Assembly: GCF_011046735.1 (NCBI RefSeq) | Contig: NZ_CP049258.1 | Span: 186,001 to 250,000, forward strand | Reading direction: 5' to 3' | From: Nordella sp. HKS 07 | GTDB lineage: Bacteria > Pseudomonadota > Alphaproteobacteria > Rhizobiales > Aestuariivirgaceae | Length of the DNA: 64,000 nucleotides | Part shown: positions 25,497 through 34,389 of the stretch, piece after piece | Layout of the letters: each line of letters opens with the position of its first letter | Numbering within the stretch: position 1 is the stretch's first letter | Program-made: the position numbers and the translations under genes | The notes under the pieces: model-generated | Told to the model about the DNA's origin: nothing | Seen by the model: the letters and a program-made list of their open reading frames with translations, nothing else | The model's database searches: none

Positions 25497-26759
25497 TCAC
25501 TCGGCGGGCATGGCCTGGCCTTGCGGCAAGGCGGGTTTCTTCTTGGCGAGCACGTCATCGGAGATCGACGACGGCAGCGGCTTCGGCGTCTCGAGCAGGC
25601 CGAGCAGCGGCAGGATCACCAGGAAGTGGAAGAAGTAGTAGAAGGTCAGGATGCGCGAGAAGGTGACATACAGACCCTCAGGCGGCTTCGAGCCCAGATA
25701 GCCGAGGCCGATGCAGACCGCGACGAAGATCCAGAAGAAGCCCTTGAACAGGGGCCTGTAGTTGCCCGAACGCACCTTCGACGTGTCGAGCCAGGGCAGC
25801 ACGAAGAGGATGGCGATCGAGCCGAACATCGCGACGACGCCGCCAAGCTTGTCCGGAATGGCGCGCAGGATCGCGTAGAACGGCAGGTAATACCATTCGG
25901 GCACGATATGCGCCGGCGTCACGAGCGGGTTGGCCGGCTCGTAGTTGATCGCGTGGCCGAGATAGTTCGGCATGAAGAACAGGAACACGCCGAAAAACAT
26001 GAGGAACAGGACGATCGCGAACGTGTCCTTCATCGTATAGTACGGATGGAAGGGCACGGTGTCCTGGCCCGACTTCACGCTGACGCCGGTCGGGTTGTTG
26101 TTGCCCGGCACATGCAGCGCCCAGATATGCAGGCCGACCAGGCCGGCGAGCACGAAGGGCAACAGATAGTGCAGCGAGAAGAAGCGGTTGAGCGTCGGAT
26201 TGTCGACGGCATAGCCGCCCCACAGCCAGGTCGTGATCGGTTCGCCGAAGAACGGAATGGCCGAGAACAGGTTGGTGATGACCTTGGCGCCCCAGAAGCT
26301 CATCTGGCCCCAGGGAAGCACGTAGCCCATGAAGGCGGTGGCCATCATCACGAGATAGATGAGGACGCCGATGATCCACAGCACTTCGCGCGGCGCCTTG
26401 TAGGAGCCGTAATACATGCCGCGGAACATGTGGATATAGACGGCGATGAAGAACATCGACGCGCCGTTGGAATGCATGTAGCGGATCAGCCAGCCGTAGT
26501 TCACGTCGCGCATGATGTGCTCGACGGAATTGAAGGCGAAGTCGACATGCGGCGTGTAGTGCATCACCAGCACGATGCCGGTGATGATCTGCACCACCAG
26601 CATGAGGGCGAGAATGCCGCCGAAGGTCCACCAGTAGTTCAGGTTCTTCGGCGTCGGGAAATCGAGAGCCGAGCTCTTGACCAGCTCGACGATCGGCAGG
26701 CGCTCATGGAGCCATTTCTCCGCGGCGCTCTTGGGTTGGTAAGTCGAATGTCCGCCCAT
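25497..26759 (-). CDS. petB: ubiquinol-cytochrome c reductase, cytochrome b
   Basis: The product has 420 residues. ATG 26759 is chosen because AGAGGG precedes it and [10 protein letters not shown] is the usual N-terminus; the longer frame to 26912 overlaps petA. The haem-binding helices show [16 protein letters not shown] and [18 protein letters not shown] with their His pairs. [18 protein letters not shown] is the Qo-site PEWY signature. Eight transmembrane helices are expected. It oxidises ubiquinol and passes electrons to Rieske and to haem bH. It sits 13 bases after petA and 14 bases before petC. Confidence 0.97.
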   Translation of the reverse strand: MGGHSTYQPKSAAEKWLHERLPIVELVKSSALDFPTPKNLNYWWTFGGILALMLVVQIITGIVLVMHYTPHVDFAFNSVEHIMRDVNYGWLIRYMHSNGASMFFIAVYIHMFRGMYYGSYKAPREVLWIIGVLIYLVMMATAFMGYVLPWGQMSFWGAKVITNLFSAIPFFGEPITTWLWGGYAVDNPTLNRFFSLHYLLPFVLAGLVGLHIWALHVPGNNNPTGVSVKSGQDTVPFHPYYTMKDTFAIVLFLMFFGVFLFFMPNYLGHAINYEPANPLVTPAHIVPEWYYLPFYAILRAIPDKLGGVVAMFGSIAILFVLPWLDTSKVRSGNYRPLFKGFFWIFVAVCIGLGYLGSKPPEGLYVTFSRILTFYYFFHFLVILPLLGLLETPKPLPSSISDDVLAKKKPALPQGQAMPAE

Positions 26760-26772
26760 CGCGTGCCCTCTG

Positions 26773-27333
26773 TTAGCCGATACGGATCTTGGTATCGGAG
26801 ATATATGCATAGATCGGCACCGGCAGGTTTTGCGGCGCCGGGCCTTTGCGAATGCGTCCGGCCGTGTCGTAATGCGAGCCGTGGCAGGGGCAGAACCACC
26901 CGCCGTAATCACCCTGCTGGCCGAGCGGCACGCAGCCGAGATGGGTGCATACGCCCATCATGACCAGGAACTTCTCCTTGCCGTCGACCACGCGGTTTAC
27001 GTCGGTGGCCGGATCGCCTTCCTTCACATTGGCGTTGCGGGCAACGGGATCGGGGAGGTCGGAGACCGGAACAGCCTGGGCCTCCTCGATCTCCTTCGGG
27101 GTGCGGTGCCGCACGAAGACCGGATTGCCGCGCCATTTGATGGTGATGCTCTGGCCCTCGGCGATCGGCGCCAGATCGATCTCGATCGAGGCCAAAGCGC
27201 GCACCGAGGCGTCAGGATTCATCTGGTCGATGAACGGCCAGGCCACCAGGGCCGCGCCCACCGCACCGGCCGCGCCGGTGGCTATATAGAGAAAGTCGCG
27301 CCGGTTCGGATCGGCATGTTCGGCTGTGGACAC
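26773..27333 (-). CDS. petA: ubiquinol-cytochrome c reductase, Rieske iron-sulfur subunit
   Basis: The product has 186 residues from GTG 27333, which has GAGAGG at good spacing; an ATG at 27387 adds 18 residues unlike the family. [19 protein letters not shown] is the Tat signal and membrane anchor. The [2Fe-2S] ligands are in CTHLGC (129-134) and CPCHGSHYD (148-156). It carries one electron from ubiquinol to cytochrome c1. It is the first gene of the operon, divergent from trmL, so the shared 160 bases should hold its promoter. Confidence 0.96.
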   Translation of the reverse strand: MSTAEHADPNRRDFLYIATGAAGAVGAALVAWPFIDQMNPDASVRALASIEIDLAPIAEGQSITIKWRGNPVFVRHRTPKEIEEAQAVPVSDLPDPVARNANVKEGDPATDVNRVVDGKEKFLVMMGVCTHLGCVPLGQQGDYGGWFCPCHGSHYDTAGRIRKGPAPQNLPVPIYAYISDTKIRIG

Positions 27334-27497
27334 TTGAGTTTCCTCTCGCAAAAGGCATACCGGTAGGCCCGCGAAACCGGCCGGCACACGAATTGGTGTG
27401 TTTTTGGCATTGGGGTTCCGGATTGTCTAGCCATCAAGTGTCGCAGTGAGATGTTACTTTGCGACTTTCGCCGCCAGCGGCTAAGAAGCTGAAATCC

Positions 27498-27956
27498 ATG
27501 ATTGAAATAGCTCTCTACCAGCCCGACATACCGCCCAATGCGGCAACTATCATGCGCATGGCGGCCTGCTTGGGCCTCAAGGTCAGGATCATCGAGCCGG
27601 CCGGCTTCACCTGGTCCGATTCTTCCTTGAAACGCGCCGGCATGGACTATCTCGACCACGCGCTGGTCATCCGTGACCCGTCCTGGACAGCGTTCCGGGA
27701 GGCCACGAGAGGCCAGAGGTTGATTCTCGCCTCGACCGGGGCCGCCATCCCCTATGTCGACTTTGCCTTCCGCAGCGGCGACATCCTCCTGATGGGCCGC
27801 GAAAGCTCGGGCGTTCCGGCTGAGGTTCACGATGCGGCCGATGCCCGGCTTCTGATCCCGATGCGCGCCGGCCTGCGCTCGCTCAATGTGGCCATGGCCT
27901 GCGCCATGATGACCGGTGAGGCCCTGCGCCAGACTGCGGGCTTTCCTGCCACGTAA
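27498..27956 (+). CDS. trmL: tRNA (cytidine/uridine-34 2'-O)-methyltransferase TrmL
   Basis: The product has 152 residues from ATG 27498 ([20 protein letters not shown]), the usual TrmL start and length. The SPOUT knot motifs are [11 protein letters not shown] and [18 protein letters not shown]. The enzyme methylates the ribose of the wobble base of tRNA-Leu with SAM, acting as a dimer. It heads the plus-strand group trmL-hemF-apt. Confidence 0.94.
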   Translation: MIEIALYQPDIPPNAATIMRMAACLGLKVRIIEPAGFTWSDSSLKRAGMDYLDHALVIRDPSWTAFREATRGQRLILASTGAAIPYVDFAFRSGDILLMGRESSGVPAEVHDAADARLLIPMRAGLRSLNVAMACAMMTGEALRQTAGFPAT

Positions 27957-28018
27957 GCGAGGGTGTGTCGACAAATCGCTTTGTCTTCCGCGGGAACTTT
28001 CGCCAGAGTCGCCGCATC

Positions 28019-28888
28019 ATGAAGACACTTGAAGAAAAACAAGCCCTTGCGCGCGCCTGGTTCGAGGACCTGCGCGATCAGATCTGCGCCGAATTGGAGA
28101 AACTGGAAGATGAGGTGGGCGGCACCGAACCGCCTAGCCGCTTTGTGCGCAAAAACTGGACCCGCAAGGACCACACCGGCGCCATGGGCGGCGGCGGGGT
28201 CATGTCGATGATCCATGGCCGCCTGTTCGAGAAGGCGGGCGTCCATTGCTCGACCGTGCATGGCGAGTTCTCGCCGGAGTTCCGCAAGCAGATCCCCGGC
28301 GCCGAAGAGGATCCGCGCTTCTGGGCCTCGGGCATTTCGCTCATCGTCCATCCGCGCAATCCGCATGTCCCGGCCGTGCATATGAACACCCGCCTCGTGG
28401 TGACCTCGAAGAGCTGGTTCGGCGGCGGCGCCGACCTGACACCGGTCCTCGACATCCGGCGAACCCAGGAACATCGCGACAGCTTCGCCTTTCATGCCGC
28501 GATGAAGCAGGTCTGCGATACGCATCGCATCGCCGATTACGCCAAATACAAGAAATGGTGCGACGACTATTTCTTCCTGCCGCATCGCGGCGAGCCGCGC
28601 GGCATTGGCGGCATCTTCTTCGACTATCTGGATTCGGGCGACTGGGATGCCGATTTCGCCTTCGTGCAGGATGTCGGCCGCGCCTTCCGCGACGCCTATC
28701 CGCCGATCGTGCGCGCCAATATGAAAGAGGCCTGGACCGCGGCCGAGCGGGAGGAACAGCTCGTCCGCCGCGGACGATATGTCGAGTTCAATCTGCTCTA
28801 CGATCGCGGAACCATCTTCGGGCTCAAGACCGGCGGCAATGTGGAGTCGATCCTCTCCTCGATGCCGCCGGAAGTGAAGTGGCCCTGA
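28019..28888 (+). CDS. hemF: oxygen-dependent coproporphyrinogen III oxidase
   Basis: The product has 289 residues from ATG 28019 ([18 protein letters not shown]), the normal HemF N-terminus; a GTG at 27965 is an alternative. Conserved segments include [38 protein letters not shown] and [14 protein letters not shown]. It uses O2 to convert coproporphyrinogen III to protoporphyrinogen IX for haem synthesis. Lying beside petABC and trmL, it fits an aerobic respiration neighbourhood, though co-regulation is not shown. Confidence 0.96.
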   Translation: MKTLEEKQALARAWFEDLRDQICAELEKLEDEVGGTEPPSRFVRKNWTRKDHTGAMGGGGVMSMIHGRLFEKAGVHCSTVHGEFSPEFRKQIPGAEEDPRFWASGISLIVHPRNPHVPAVHMNTRLVVTSKSWFGGGADLTPVLDIRRTQEHRDSFAFHAAMKQVCDTHRIADYAKYKKWCDDYFFLPHRGEPRGIGGIFFDYLDSGDWDADFAFVQDVGRAFRDAYPPIVRANMKEAWTAAEREEQLVRRGRYVEFNLLYDRGTIFGLKTGGNVESILSSMPPEVKWP

Positions 28889-28922
28889 CTTATTAAGCCC
28901 GACATTCGCAAGGAGGATGAGC

Positions 28923-29468
28923 ATGGATCTGCGGAATGGCTTCGACATCAAACGCTACATCCGGACCATCCCGGACTATCCGAAGAAGGGTATATTGTTC
29001 CGCGACATCACCACGTTGCTCGCCAATCTTCATGCCTTCCGCGCCGCCGTCGACGAGTTAGCATGGCCATTCCTCAAGGGCGGCATCGACTATGTCGCCG
29101 GCATCGAGGCGCGCGGCTTCATCTTAGGGGGAGCCGTCGCCCATGTGCTGGGCCGCGGCTTCGTGCCCATCCGCAAGAAGGGCAAGCTACCTTACCGGGT
29201 GATCGGCCAGGAGTATGCGCTCGAATATGGCGTCGACACGATCGAGATTCATGCCGATGCGATCGGGGCCGGCGACCGCATCCTCCTCATCGACGATCTG
29301 ATCGCCACCGGAGGCACCTCGAACGCCGCCATCGACCTTATCCGCAAGTCGGGCGGCGAAGTGGTGGCCGCCGCCTTCGTCATCGACCTTCCCGATATCG
29401 GCGGCAGCCAGCTCCTGCGCGACAAAGGCGTCAAGATCCACACGCTGGTCTCCTTCGAGGGTCATTGA
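28923..29468 (+). CDS. apt: adenine phosphoribosyltransferase
   Basis: The product has 181 residues. The ATG at 28923 has AAGGAGG seven bases upstream; an ATG at 28917 would leave no spacing. FRDITTLL and [12 protein letters not shown] are Apt motifs, and [15 protein letters not shown] is the PRPP-binding loop. It joins adenine to PRPP to make AMP. It follows hemF by 34 bases, probably in the same transcript. Confidence 0.96.
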   Translation: MDLRNGFDIKRYIRTIPDYPKKGILFRDITTLLANLHAFRAAVDELAWPFLKGGIDYVAGIEARGFILGGAVAHVLGRGFVPIRKKGKLPYRVIGQEYALEYGVDTIEIHADAIGAGDRILLIDDLIATGGTSNAAIDLIRKSGGEVVAAAFVIDLPDIGGSQLLRDKGVKIHTLVSFEGH

Positions 29469-29759
29469 GGCGTTGGTGCTTGCGGCTTGCACTTGTGGGC
29501 CGGGCCGCATGAGAAATAGATCGCTACCCTCGGCGCAGGCAATCGGGCGCTGGCCCGATCCGGGAAAATTCCCTGCTTCGGAGTGATCGGAAGAGTTAAC
29601 GCATTGAAATATCTGAGGTGCCGTCCCAATTTGCGAAAAATTCCCTGCAATACCCTGCAAATCCCTGCATCCGCCGCCGCGAGTGACCTGCAGGATTGGC
29701 GCGGCTGGCATGTCGATCCGCCAGAGGCCGGCGCAAATGCTTGCGTGTAAGCGGACAGA
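29469..29759. other. intergenic region with a perfect hairpin and CCCTGCA repeats
   Basis: The 291 bases after apt hold no convincing gene. ATCGGGC (29542-29548) and GCCCGAT (29553-29559) form a perfect 7-bp hairpin with loop GCTG and no T tail. AAAATTCCCTGC occurs near 29566 and again at 29637. The second copy is followed by ACCCTGCAA and TCCCTGCAT, so CCCTGC recurs every 9-10 bases from 29643 to 29669. Confidence 0.55.
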
Positions 29760-30731
29760 ATGAGCAGCGACACAACCGCCGAGAGCGCTTCGGCCGCCCC
29801 GGCGGCCACGGTCCCGTGGCTTGGCTATGTTTTCACGGCGCTGGGCGCCGCTTTGTTCTCGTCCAAGGCCATCTTCATCAAGCTCGCTTATCTCGAACGA
29901 GCAGACGCGGCCATGATGCTCGCCTTGCGCATGGTGATGTCGCTGCCCTTCTTCGTGGCCGTCGGCCTCTATGCGCTCTATCTGCATAGCCGCGCCGGAA
30001 GGCCCTATCCGAGCCCGCGCCTGGTAGCCATGGCCGCGCTCATCGGCTTCATCGGCTACTACATCGCCGCCTATCTCGACTTTGCCGGCCTTGTCTACAT
30101 CACCGCGCAGCTCGAGCGTCTGGTGCTTTTCACCTATCCCGTTTTCGTGATGCTGCTGGGCTGGCTGTTCTTCAAAGGCCGCATCACGATGAATGGCCTG
30201 ATCGGCGCCGCCATCACCTATTCGGGTCTGGCCCTCATCTTCTCGCTCGGCCTTACCACCGACGGCTGGTCCACCCTTCTCGGCACGCTCCTGGTGCTGG
30301 GCGCGGCTATCGCTTTCGCGCTTTATCAGTTGCTCGCGAAGAACCTGATCTCGGCCATCGGCAGCACGCTCTTCACCGCCATCGCCATGTCGGCCGCTTC
30401 AGTCGCCTGCGTGATCCACTATCTGGTCGCCTCGCATGGCGTCGGGCCGAGCGTGTCCTGGAACTATATCGGCCTCGTCGCCGGCTGCGCCATCTTCGCG
30501 ACGGTGCTGCCCTCCTTCCTCATCAACGCCGGGCTCGGGCGTATCTCGCCGCAAGCCTCTTCGATGATCTCGACCATCTCGCCGCTGGTCACGATCTTCC
30601 TCGCGGTGATCTTCCTGGGCGAGGAGTTCACCTTTACCGACGCGATCGGCACCACGCTGATCATCCTGGGCGTCGGCTTCTATGCCTGGTCGGATGCAAG
30701 GGCGGCCAGAGCGCCGGCGGCGGAGAGCTGA
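29760..30731 (+). CDS. EamA/DMT-family transporter
   Basis: The product has 323 residues with ten hydrophobic segments in two EamA halves. The first half has LSYV-like GYVFTALGAALFSSKAIFIK followed by RMVMSLPFFVAVGLYALY. The second ends SSMISTISPLVTIFLAVIFL and TTLIILGVGFYAWS. It is a drug/metabolite-type permease of the inner membrane with unknown substrate. Its last codons abut a decayed methyltransferase fragment on the other strand. Confidence 0.88.
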   Translation: MSSDTTAESASAAPAATVPWLGYVFTALGAALFSSKAIFIKLAYLERADAAMMLALRMVMSLPFFVAVGLYALYLHSRAGRPYPSPRLVAMAALIGFIGYYIAAYLDFAGLVYITAQLERLVLFTYPVFVMLLGWLFFKGRITMNGLIGAAITYSGLALIFSLGLTTDGWSTLLGTLLVLGAAIAFALYQLLAKNLISAIGSTLFTAIAMSAASVACVIHYLVASHGVGPSVSWNYIGLVAGCAIFATVLPSFLINAGLGRISPQASSMISTISPLVTIFLAVIFLGEEFTFTDAIGTTLIILGVGFYAWSDARAARAPAAES

Positions 30732-30877
30732 CCAAGCCGCCATCGAGCGAGCCCGGAGCACGCAGCATGACCCTGACGACATAGAGTAGCGCCGGCCACA
30801 GCGTGTTAGTCGTCTCGCGTGCTAGGGCGCCGGTGACTGAAGGCTTGCCTGGGGCGAAGAACTGACGGAAGGCATCA
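30724..30877 (-). pseudogene. remnant of an MttB-type methyltransferase gene
   Basis: Reading the minus strand from 30837 gives VTGALARETTNTLWPALLYV, then VRVMLRAPGSLDGGLVSS. The intact MttB-like protein at 32719-34281 has VTDAQAAHETANTLWPALLG, then GVNFMLHAAGWLEGGLVSS at the same place. Twenty bases at 30788-30807 are identical to the intact gene. Upstream, FRQ...PSVTG weakly matches FRSGGGLCASKVTD. The fragment covers about 50 residues, has no start and runs straight into the DMT gene's stop. It is a leftover of a second copy in the same orientation. Confidence 0.8.
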
Positions 30878-30894
30878 GCACCAAGTTATTTCTC

Positions 30895-30924
30895 TTGATT
30901 CATTGCACGGAAGAAACATATTTA
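30895..30924 (+). promoter_or_regulatory. possible promoter of the foreign metallopeptidase gene
   Basis: TTGATT (30895-30900) and TATTTA (30919-30924) are separated by 18 bases in an AT-rich stretch, 29 bases before the ATG at 30953. The match to sigma-70 boxes is only partial. Confidence 0.25.
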
Positions 30925-30952
30925 TTCCGTCGGCGTTTGAAAAGGACATGAA

Positions 30953-32770
30953 ATGGCCGACAACGAATTCTCAAAACTTCTTCCCCCATCTGTTGCTCGC
31001 ATGCAATGGCCGCGAACCTTCGAGGGAAGGAACCGAACTCACATAGGCGGTATCGGGTCGCTCTCGAACTACCAACCCACGCCACGCGACAAATTGATCG
31101 GCGCTTTACATGACATCTATGGATATAACCCCGAGGCAAGGGCTCGCATTGCCAACATGATGCAGCGTGTGGACTTTTTGGGCGGCACGCCATTTGGTAC
31201 ATACGACGCCACGCGTGCGGTCAGTGAGGGACGGTACACGGACGCAATGCTGCCCGCGATCACCGCTGCAGCACCATGGGCGGGGAAGATTATCAAAACT
31301 GCTGTCAAAGCATTCCCGAATGCGCGCCTCGGAGGCGAAACTGGTGATTTGGAAGAGGTATCGGACCCTACTTTCGAGAGCAATCTCGACAAGCGCTCGC
31401 TTCAGAGATCACATGAAATGTCGATGCCTGACACCCGGCTTCAACAAGTTCATCTCCCGCAAACAACCGCACCGGCAAAAAGTGATCTGACCGCCCCAAC
31501 AATCATACCGTCGGACACCGCCTTGGTAGTAGCCAAGCCACATATCATCCGGCCGGATACCAGCTTAGCGGTGCCGAGGCCGTATATCGCTTGGCCGATC
31601 GGTCGCGATGCCCATGAAGCAAAGAGGGGCGATTCGTTCATACCCACACTTGTTCCTTGGCCCCAACCCATGAAGGAGCCCGAAATCAACTTCACGCTAC
31701 CCCGACACTGGAAACAGCGCTCCTCTCCGTGGGTTGCACAATATCCGCCAATGACAATGCGACGTCGGCCGTTTCGTCTCGACTATCCGGAGGATCCGCC
31801 GACCGATGCTCAGGGAAGAATCCTATTTGACATAGAAGGGAGGCCCCTAACCGCGAGAATCGTTATAGGACGAAATGAACTAGGCAAAAGCGACCGTGCA
31901 CTCGATTCGGGTGACATGGTTGAGATTATTAAAGACGATTTAGGGCTTGACTTAGTTTCCGCGCCAAAAAACTACTTCAAGCCAAATACGATTGGCCACT
32001 TGAGCATCGATCCGAAGGATGGCCGACTCGCAGAGATTGCCGTCTGGAACGAGCTTCCAGCTGATCAGGAGGATGTCACAATTGCCCATGAATTGGGACA
32101 CGTCTTCGACATAATCGCTAGGAACCTTTCGGTGCACGGAATAGACGATGAACTCATCCCTCTCTATAGCGCTCATTCGACGGGAAGAATTGGGCCACCC
32201 TATCTATTGCCTGACAATCGCGGCTATGCACCTCATATCGCACCGCGCGAACGAGCTGCGGAAGCATTTCGCATATACGCAACGGGGCCCAATACAATGA
32301 AGACGATGGCTCCCAAAGCGGCAGCTGCGATACGGGCGCTAAACACCCATCCGTTCTTTTCAAAAGTTATCCAGTTTAACGGCGTTCCGTTTGGAGTACC
32401 GGCGGGAGCCGTTGCCGCAACCGCTGGGGCATTCGGAGCCATGGCAAATAGCGACGATGCCAATGCGGCACCTGCGCGGCAGACTTCGGAAGTAAGTCAT
32501 CGTGGAGGCTTTGAGAAGAGGAATACCGACCGTGGTCTAGCGAGCATCACAAATGCGCTGTCCCGACTCAATAGGCATGCGTCCCCCCGAAGGGGGGAAA
32601 ACTCAGAGATTTCGTCCAGACGCTCACGCAACTTGAACACAAACCCAGGATTCATCGTTATGGCGGCCCAAGATGAAGTCTCGGCAAAGCAGGCCTTAAT
32701 TCTTTCGAAGGTGTCACCTCACGCCACGCTATCCGGCAGACCTTCCTTGCGCTTAGCCATGAAGGCCTGA
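30953..32770 (+). CDS. orphan protein with HELGH zinc-metallopeptidase motif, foreign composition
   Basis: The product has 605 residues from ATG 30953, preceded by AAGGA. Residues 42-115 (PRDKLIGALHDIYGYNPEAR; DFLGGTPFGTYDATRAVSEG) resemble segments of large phage-associated proteins of alphaproteobacteria. Residues 170-300 are Pro-rich, with a near repeat (SDTALVVAKPHIIR / PDTSLAVPRPYIAW, about 187-214). TIAHELGHVFD has HELGH at 379-383, and ERAAEAF (433-439) offers the third ligand Glu437. Residues 480-500 are a hydrophobic Ala/Gly stretch, and the tail is basic and polar. There is no signal peptide. GC is visibly lower than in its neighbours. The last 17 codons are antisense to mttB, so the original end may be lost. 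Protease function is inferred from the motif only. Confidence 0.75.
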   Translation: MADNEFSKLLPPSVARMQWPRTFEGRNRTHIGGIGSLSNYQPTPRDKLIGALHDIYGYNPEARARIANMMQRVDFLGGTPFGTYDATRAVSEGRYTDAMLPAITAAAPWAGKIIKTAVKAFPNARLGGETGDLEEVSDPTFESNLDKRSLQRSHEMSMPDTRLQQVHLPQTTAPAKSDLTAPTIIPSDTALVVAKPHIIRPDTSLAVPRPYIAWPIGRDAHEAKRGDSFIPTLVPWPQPMKEPEINFTLPRHWKQRSSPWVAQYPPMTMRRRPFRLDYPEDPPTDAQGRILFDIEGRPLTARIVIGRNELGKSDRALDSGDMVEIIKDDLGLDLVSAPKNYFKPNTIGHLSIDPKDGRLAEIAVWNELPADQEDVTIAHELGHVFDIIARNLSVHGIDDELIPLYSAHSTGRIGPPYLLPDNRGYAPHIAPRERAAEAFRIYATGPNTMKTMAPKAAAAIRALNTHPFFSKVIQFNGVPFGVPAGAVAATAGAFGAMANSDDANAAPARQTSEVSHRGGFEKRNTDRGLASITNALSRLNRHASPRRGENSEISSRRSRNLNTNPGFIVMAAQDEVSAKQALILSKVSPHATLSGRPSLRLAMKA

Positions 32771-34281
32771 AGCGCTTCGTCGAGGGCGGGATCGAGCGCC
32801 GGCGCTTCATATTCGCGCAGCATCCGCTTCCAGGTATCGTTGGCGCGCTGGCTGATATCCTTGCCGCCGTCGTCGCGCCACTGCTCGAAGGAATTGTTGT
32901 CGGCGATGGTCGAGCGCCAGAAGGCGGTCTCGAAATTGGCTTGCGTATGGGCGCAGCCGAGGAAATGCGAGCCTGGCCCCACTTCGCGGATCGCCGACAG
33001 GCCCTGCCCGTTCTCGGAGAAGTCGACACCTTCCGAGAAGCGCTGGAACATGGTGAGTTGGTCGGCGTCGATGATGAACTTCTCATAGGAGCTGACCAGG
33101 CCGCCTTCGAGCCAGCCCGCCGCATGCAGCATGAAATTGACCCCGCCCAAGAGCGCCGGCCACAGCGTGTTGGCCGTCTCATGCGCCGCCTGGGCGTCGG
33201 TGACCTTTGAGGCGCACAATCCGCCGCCGGAGCGGAAGGGAACGCCCAGCCGCCTGGCGAGCTGCGCGGCGCCGAACAGCACATGCGCCGGCTCCGGCGT
33301 GCCGAATGTCGGCGCTCCTGACTGCATCGAGATCGAGCTTGCGAATGTGCCGAACACCACCGGGGCGCCGGGACGGCAGAGCTGCGCGAAGGCCATGCCG
33401 ACGGAGGCCTCGGCCAGGATCTGCGTCAGCGTGCCGACAACCGTGACCGCCGACATGGCGCCCGACAGGATGAAGGGCGACACGACGGTCGCCTGATTGG
33501 CGCGGGCATAAACTTTGAGCGCCCCCACCATGGTGCCGTCGAAGACGAGCGGCGAATTGGCGTTGATGAGATTGATCAGCACGCAGTTCTGGTCGACGAA
33601 GTCGTCGCCAAACACCATCTTCGCCATGGTGACGGAATCCTCCGCCCGCTCGGGCGCCGTCACCGAGCCCATGAAGGCTTTGTCGGAATAGCGGATATGG
33701 CTGTAGACCATGTCGAGATGGCGCTTGGCCACCGGAATGTCGACCGGCTCGCACACCGTGCCGCCCGAATGATGCAGCGACGGCGACATATAGGCGAGCT
33801 TCACGAAATTGCGGAAATCCTCGATCGTGGCATAGCGTCGTCCCTCGTCGAGATTGCGGATGAAGGGTGGTCCGTAGACCGGCGCGAAGATGGTGCTGTT
33901 GCCGCCGACGGTGACGGAACGCTCGGGGTTGCGCGCATATTGCACGAATTCGCGCGGCGCCGTCTTGAGGAGCGCGCGCACCAGGCCCTTGGGGAAGCGC
34001 ACGCGGTCGCCCTTCACATCGGCGCCGGCCGCCTTCCACATCGACAAAGCCTCGGCATCGTCGCGGAAGTCTATGCCGATCTCCTGCAGCACGGTCTCGG
34101 CATTGGCCTCGATGAGCTCGAGCTGTTCGGTCGTGAAGGGCTCGTAGAGGGGAACATTGCGGCGGATGAAGCCCTGCTGCTTGGCGGTGCCGCCCGAGCG
34201 CGCCGCCCGGCGCGCCTCCGCACCACCACGGGCCCGGCGGCCGCCGGTTGAGGGAAGGGTCTGGGCTTCGGACATCGTCAC
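32719..34281 (-). CDS. trimethylamine methyltransferase (MttB) family protein, non-pyrrolysine
   Basis: The product has 520 residues from GTG 34281 (GGAGGTGA about 13 bases upstream); ATG 34275 is close. After a basic Gly/Arg-rich N-terminus, the MttB fold starts near LYEPFTTEQLELIEANAETV. VYGPPFIRNLDEGRRYATIE, SGAMSAVTVVGTLTQILAEA and SISMQSGAPTFGTPEP are conserved. There is no in-frame amber codon, so it belongs to the non-Pyl branch, whose studied members demethylate glycine betaine and related quaternary amines and pass the methyl to a corrinoid protein. No corrinoid protein gene is adjacent. The dimethylglycine/sarcosine dehydrogenase 6 kb away fits a methylated-amine theme; the link is inference. 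Confidence 0.88.
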   Translation of the reverse strand: MTMSEAQTLPSTGGRRARGGAEARRAARSGGTAKQQGFIRRNVPLYEPFTTEQLELIEANAETVLQEIGIDFRDDAEALSMWKAAGADVKGDRVRFPKGLVRALLKTAPREFVQYARNPERSVTVGGNSTIFAPVYGPPFIRNLDEGRRYATIEDFRNFVKLAYMSPSLHHSGGTVCEPVDIPVAKRHLDMVYSHIRYSDKAFMGSVTAPERAEDSVTMAKMVFGDDFVDQNCVLINLINANSPLVFDGTMVGALKVYARANQATVVSPFILSGAMSAVTVVGTLTQILAEASVGMAFAQLCRPGAPVVFGTFASSISMQSGAPTFGTPEPAHVLFGAAQLARRLGVPFRSGGGLCASKVTDAQAAHETANTLWPALLGGVNFMLHAAGWLEGGLVSSYEKFIIDADQLTMFQRFSEGVDFSENGQGLSAIREVGPGSHFLGCAHTQANFETAFWRSTIADNNSFEQWRDDGGKDISQRANDTWKRMLREYEAPALDPALDEALQAFMAKRKEGLPDSVA

Positions 34282-34389
34282 ACCGTTGAAATCATCTCAC
34301 CTCCCCGGGTGATACGCTCAACAGGGTCGGCAGGGCGGCGCATTTCCGTCTAGGCATGGCCCGGAAACGACGTCGCGGTTTGTCCGCCT

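Noticed and set aside
25521-26963. 480-codon plus-strand frame across petB
   Set aside because: It is antisense to cytochrome b and rich in Asp/Glu/Arg/His with no recognisable fold.
27388-27497. tRNA gene in the petA-trmL gap
   Set aside because: No cloverleaf, T-loop or CCA-adjacent stem could be formed; the same holds for the other intergenic gaps that I read.
29643-29669. CRISPR-like array
   Set aside because: The repeated unit is only 6-7 bases with 3-base gaps; there are no spacers and no cas genes in the window.
32719-34281. pyrrolysine-containing trimethylamine methyltransferase
   Set aside because: The frame is open throughout without an in-frame TAG, so it belongs to the non-pyrrolysine branch.
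34311-34389. another RIME-like copy between the MttB-like and P450 genes
   Set aside because: GGAAACGACGTCGCGGTTTGTCC slightly resembles the core, but the outer arms do not pair, so I did not count it.
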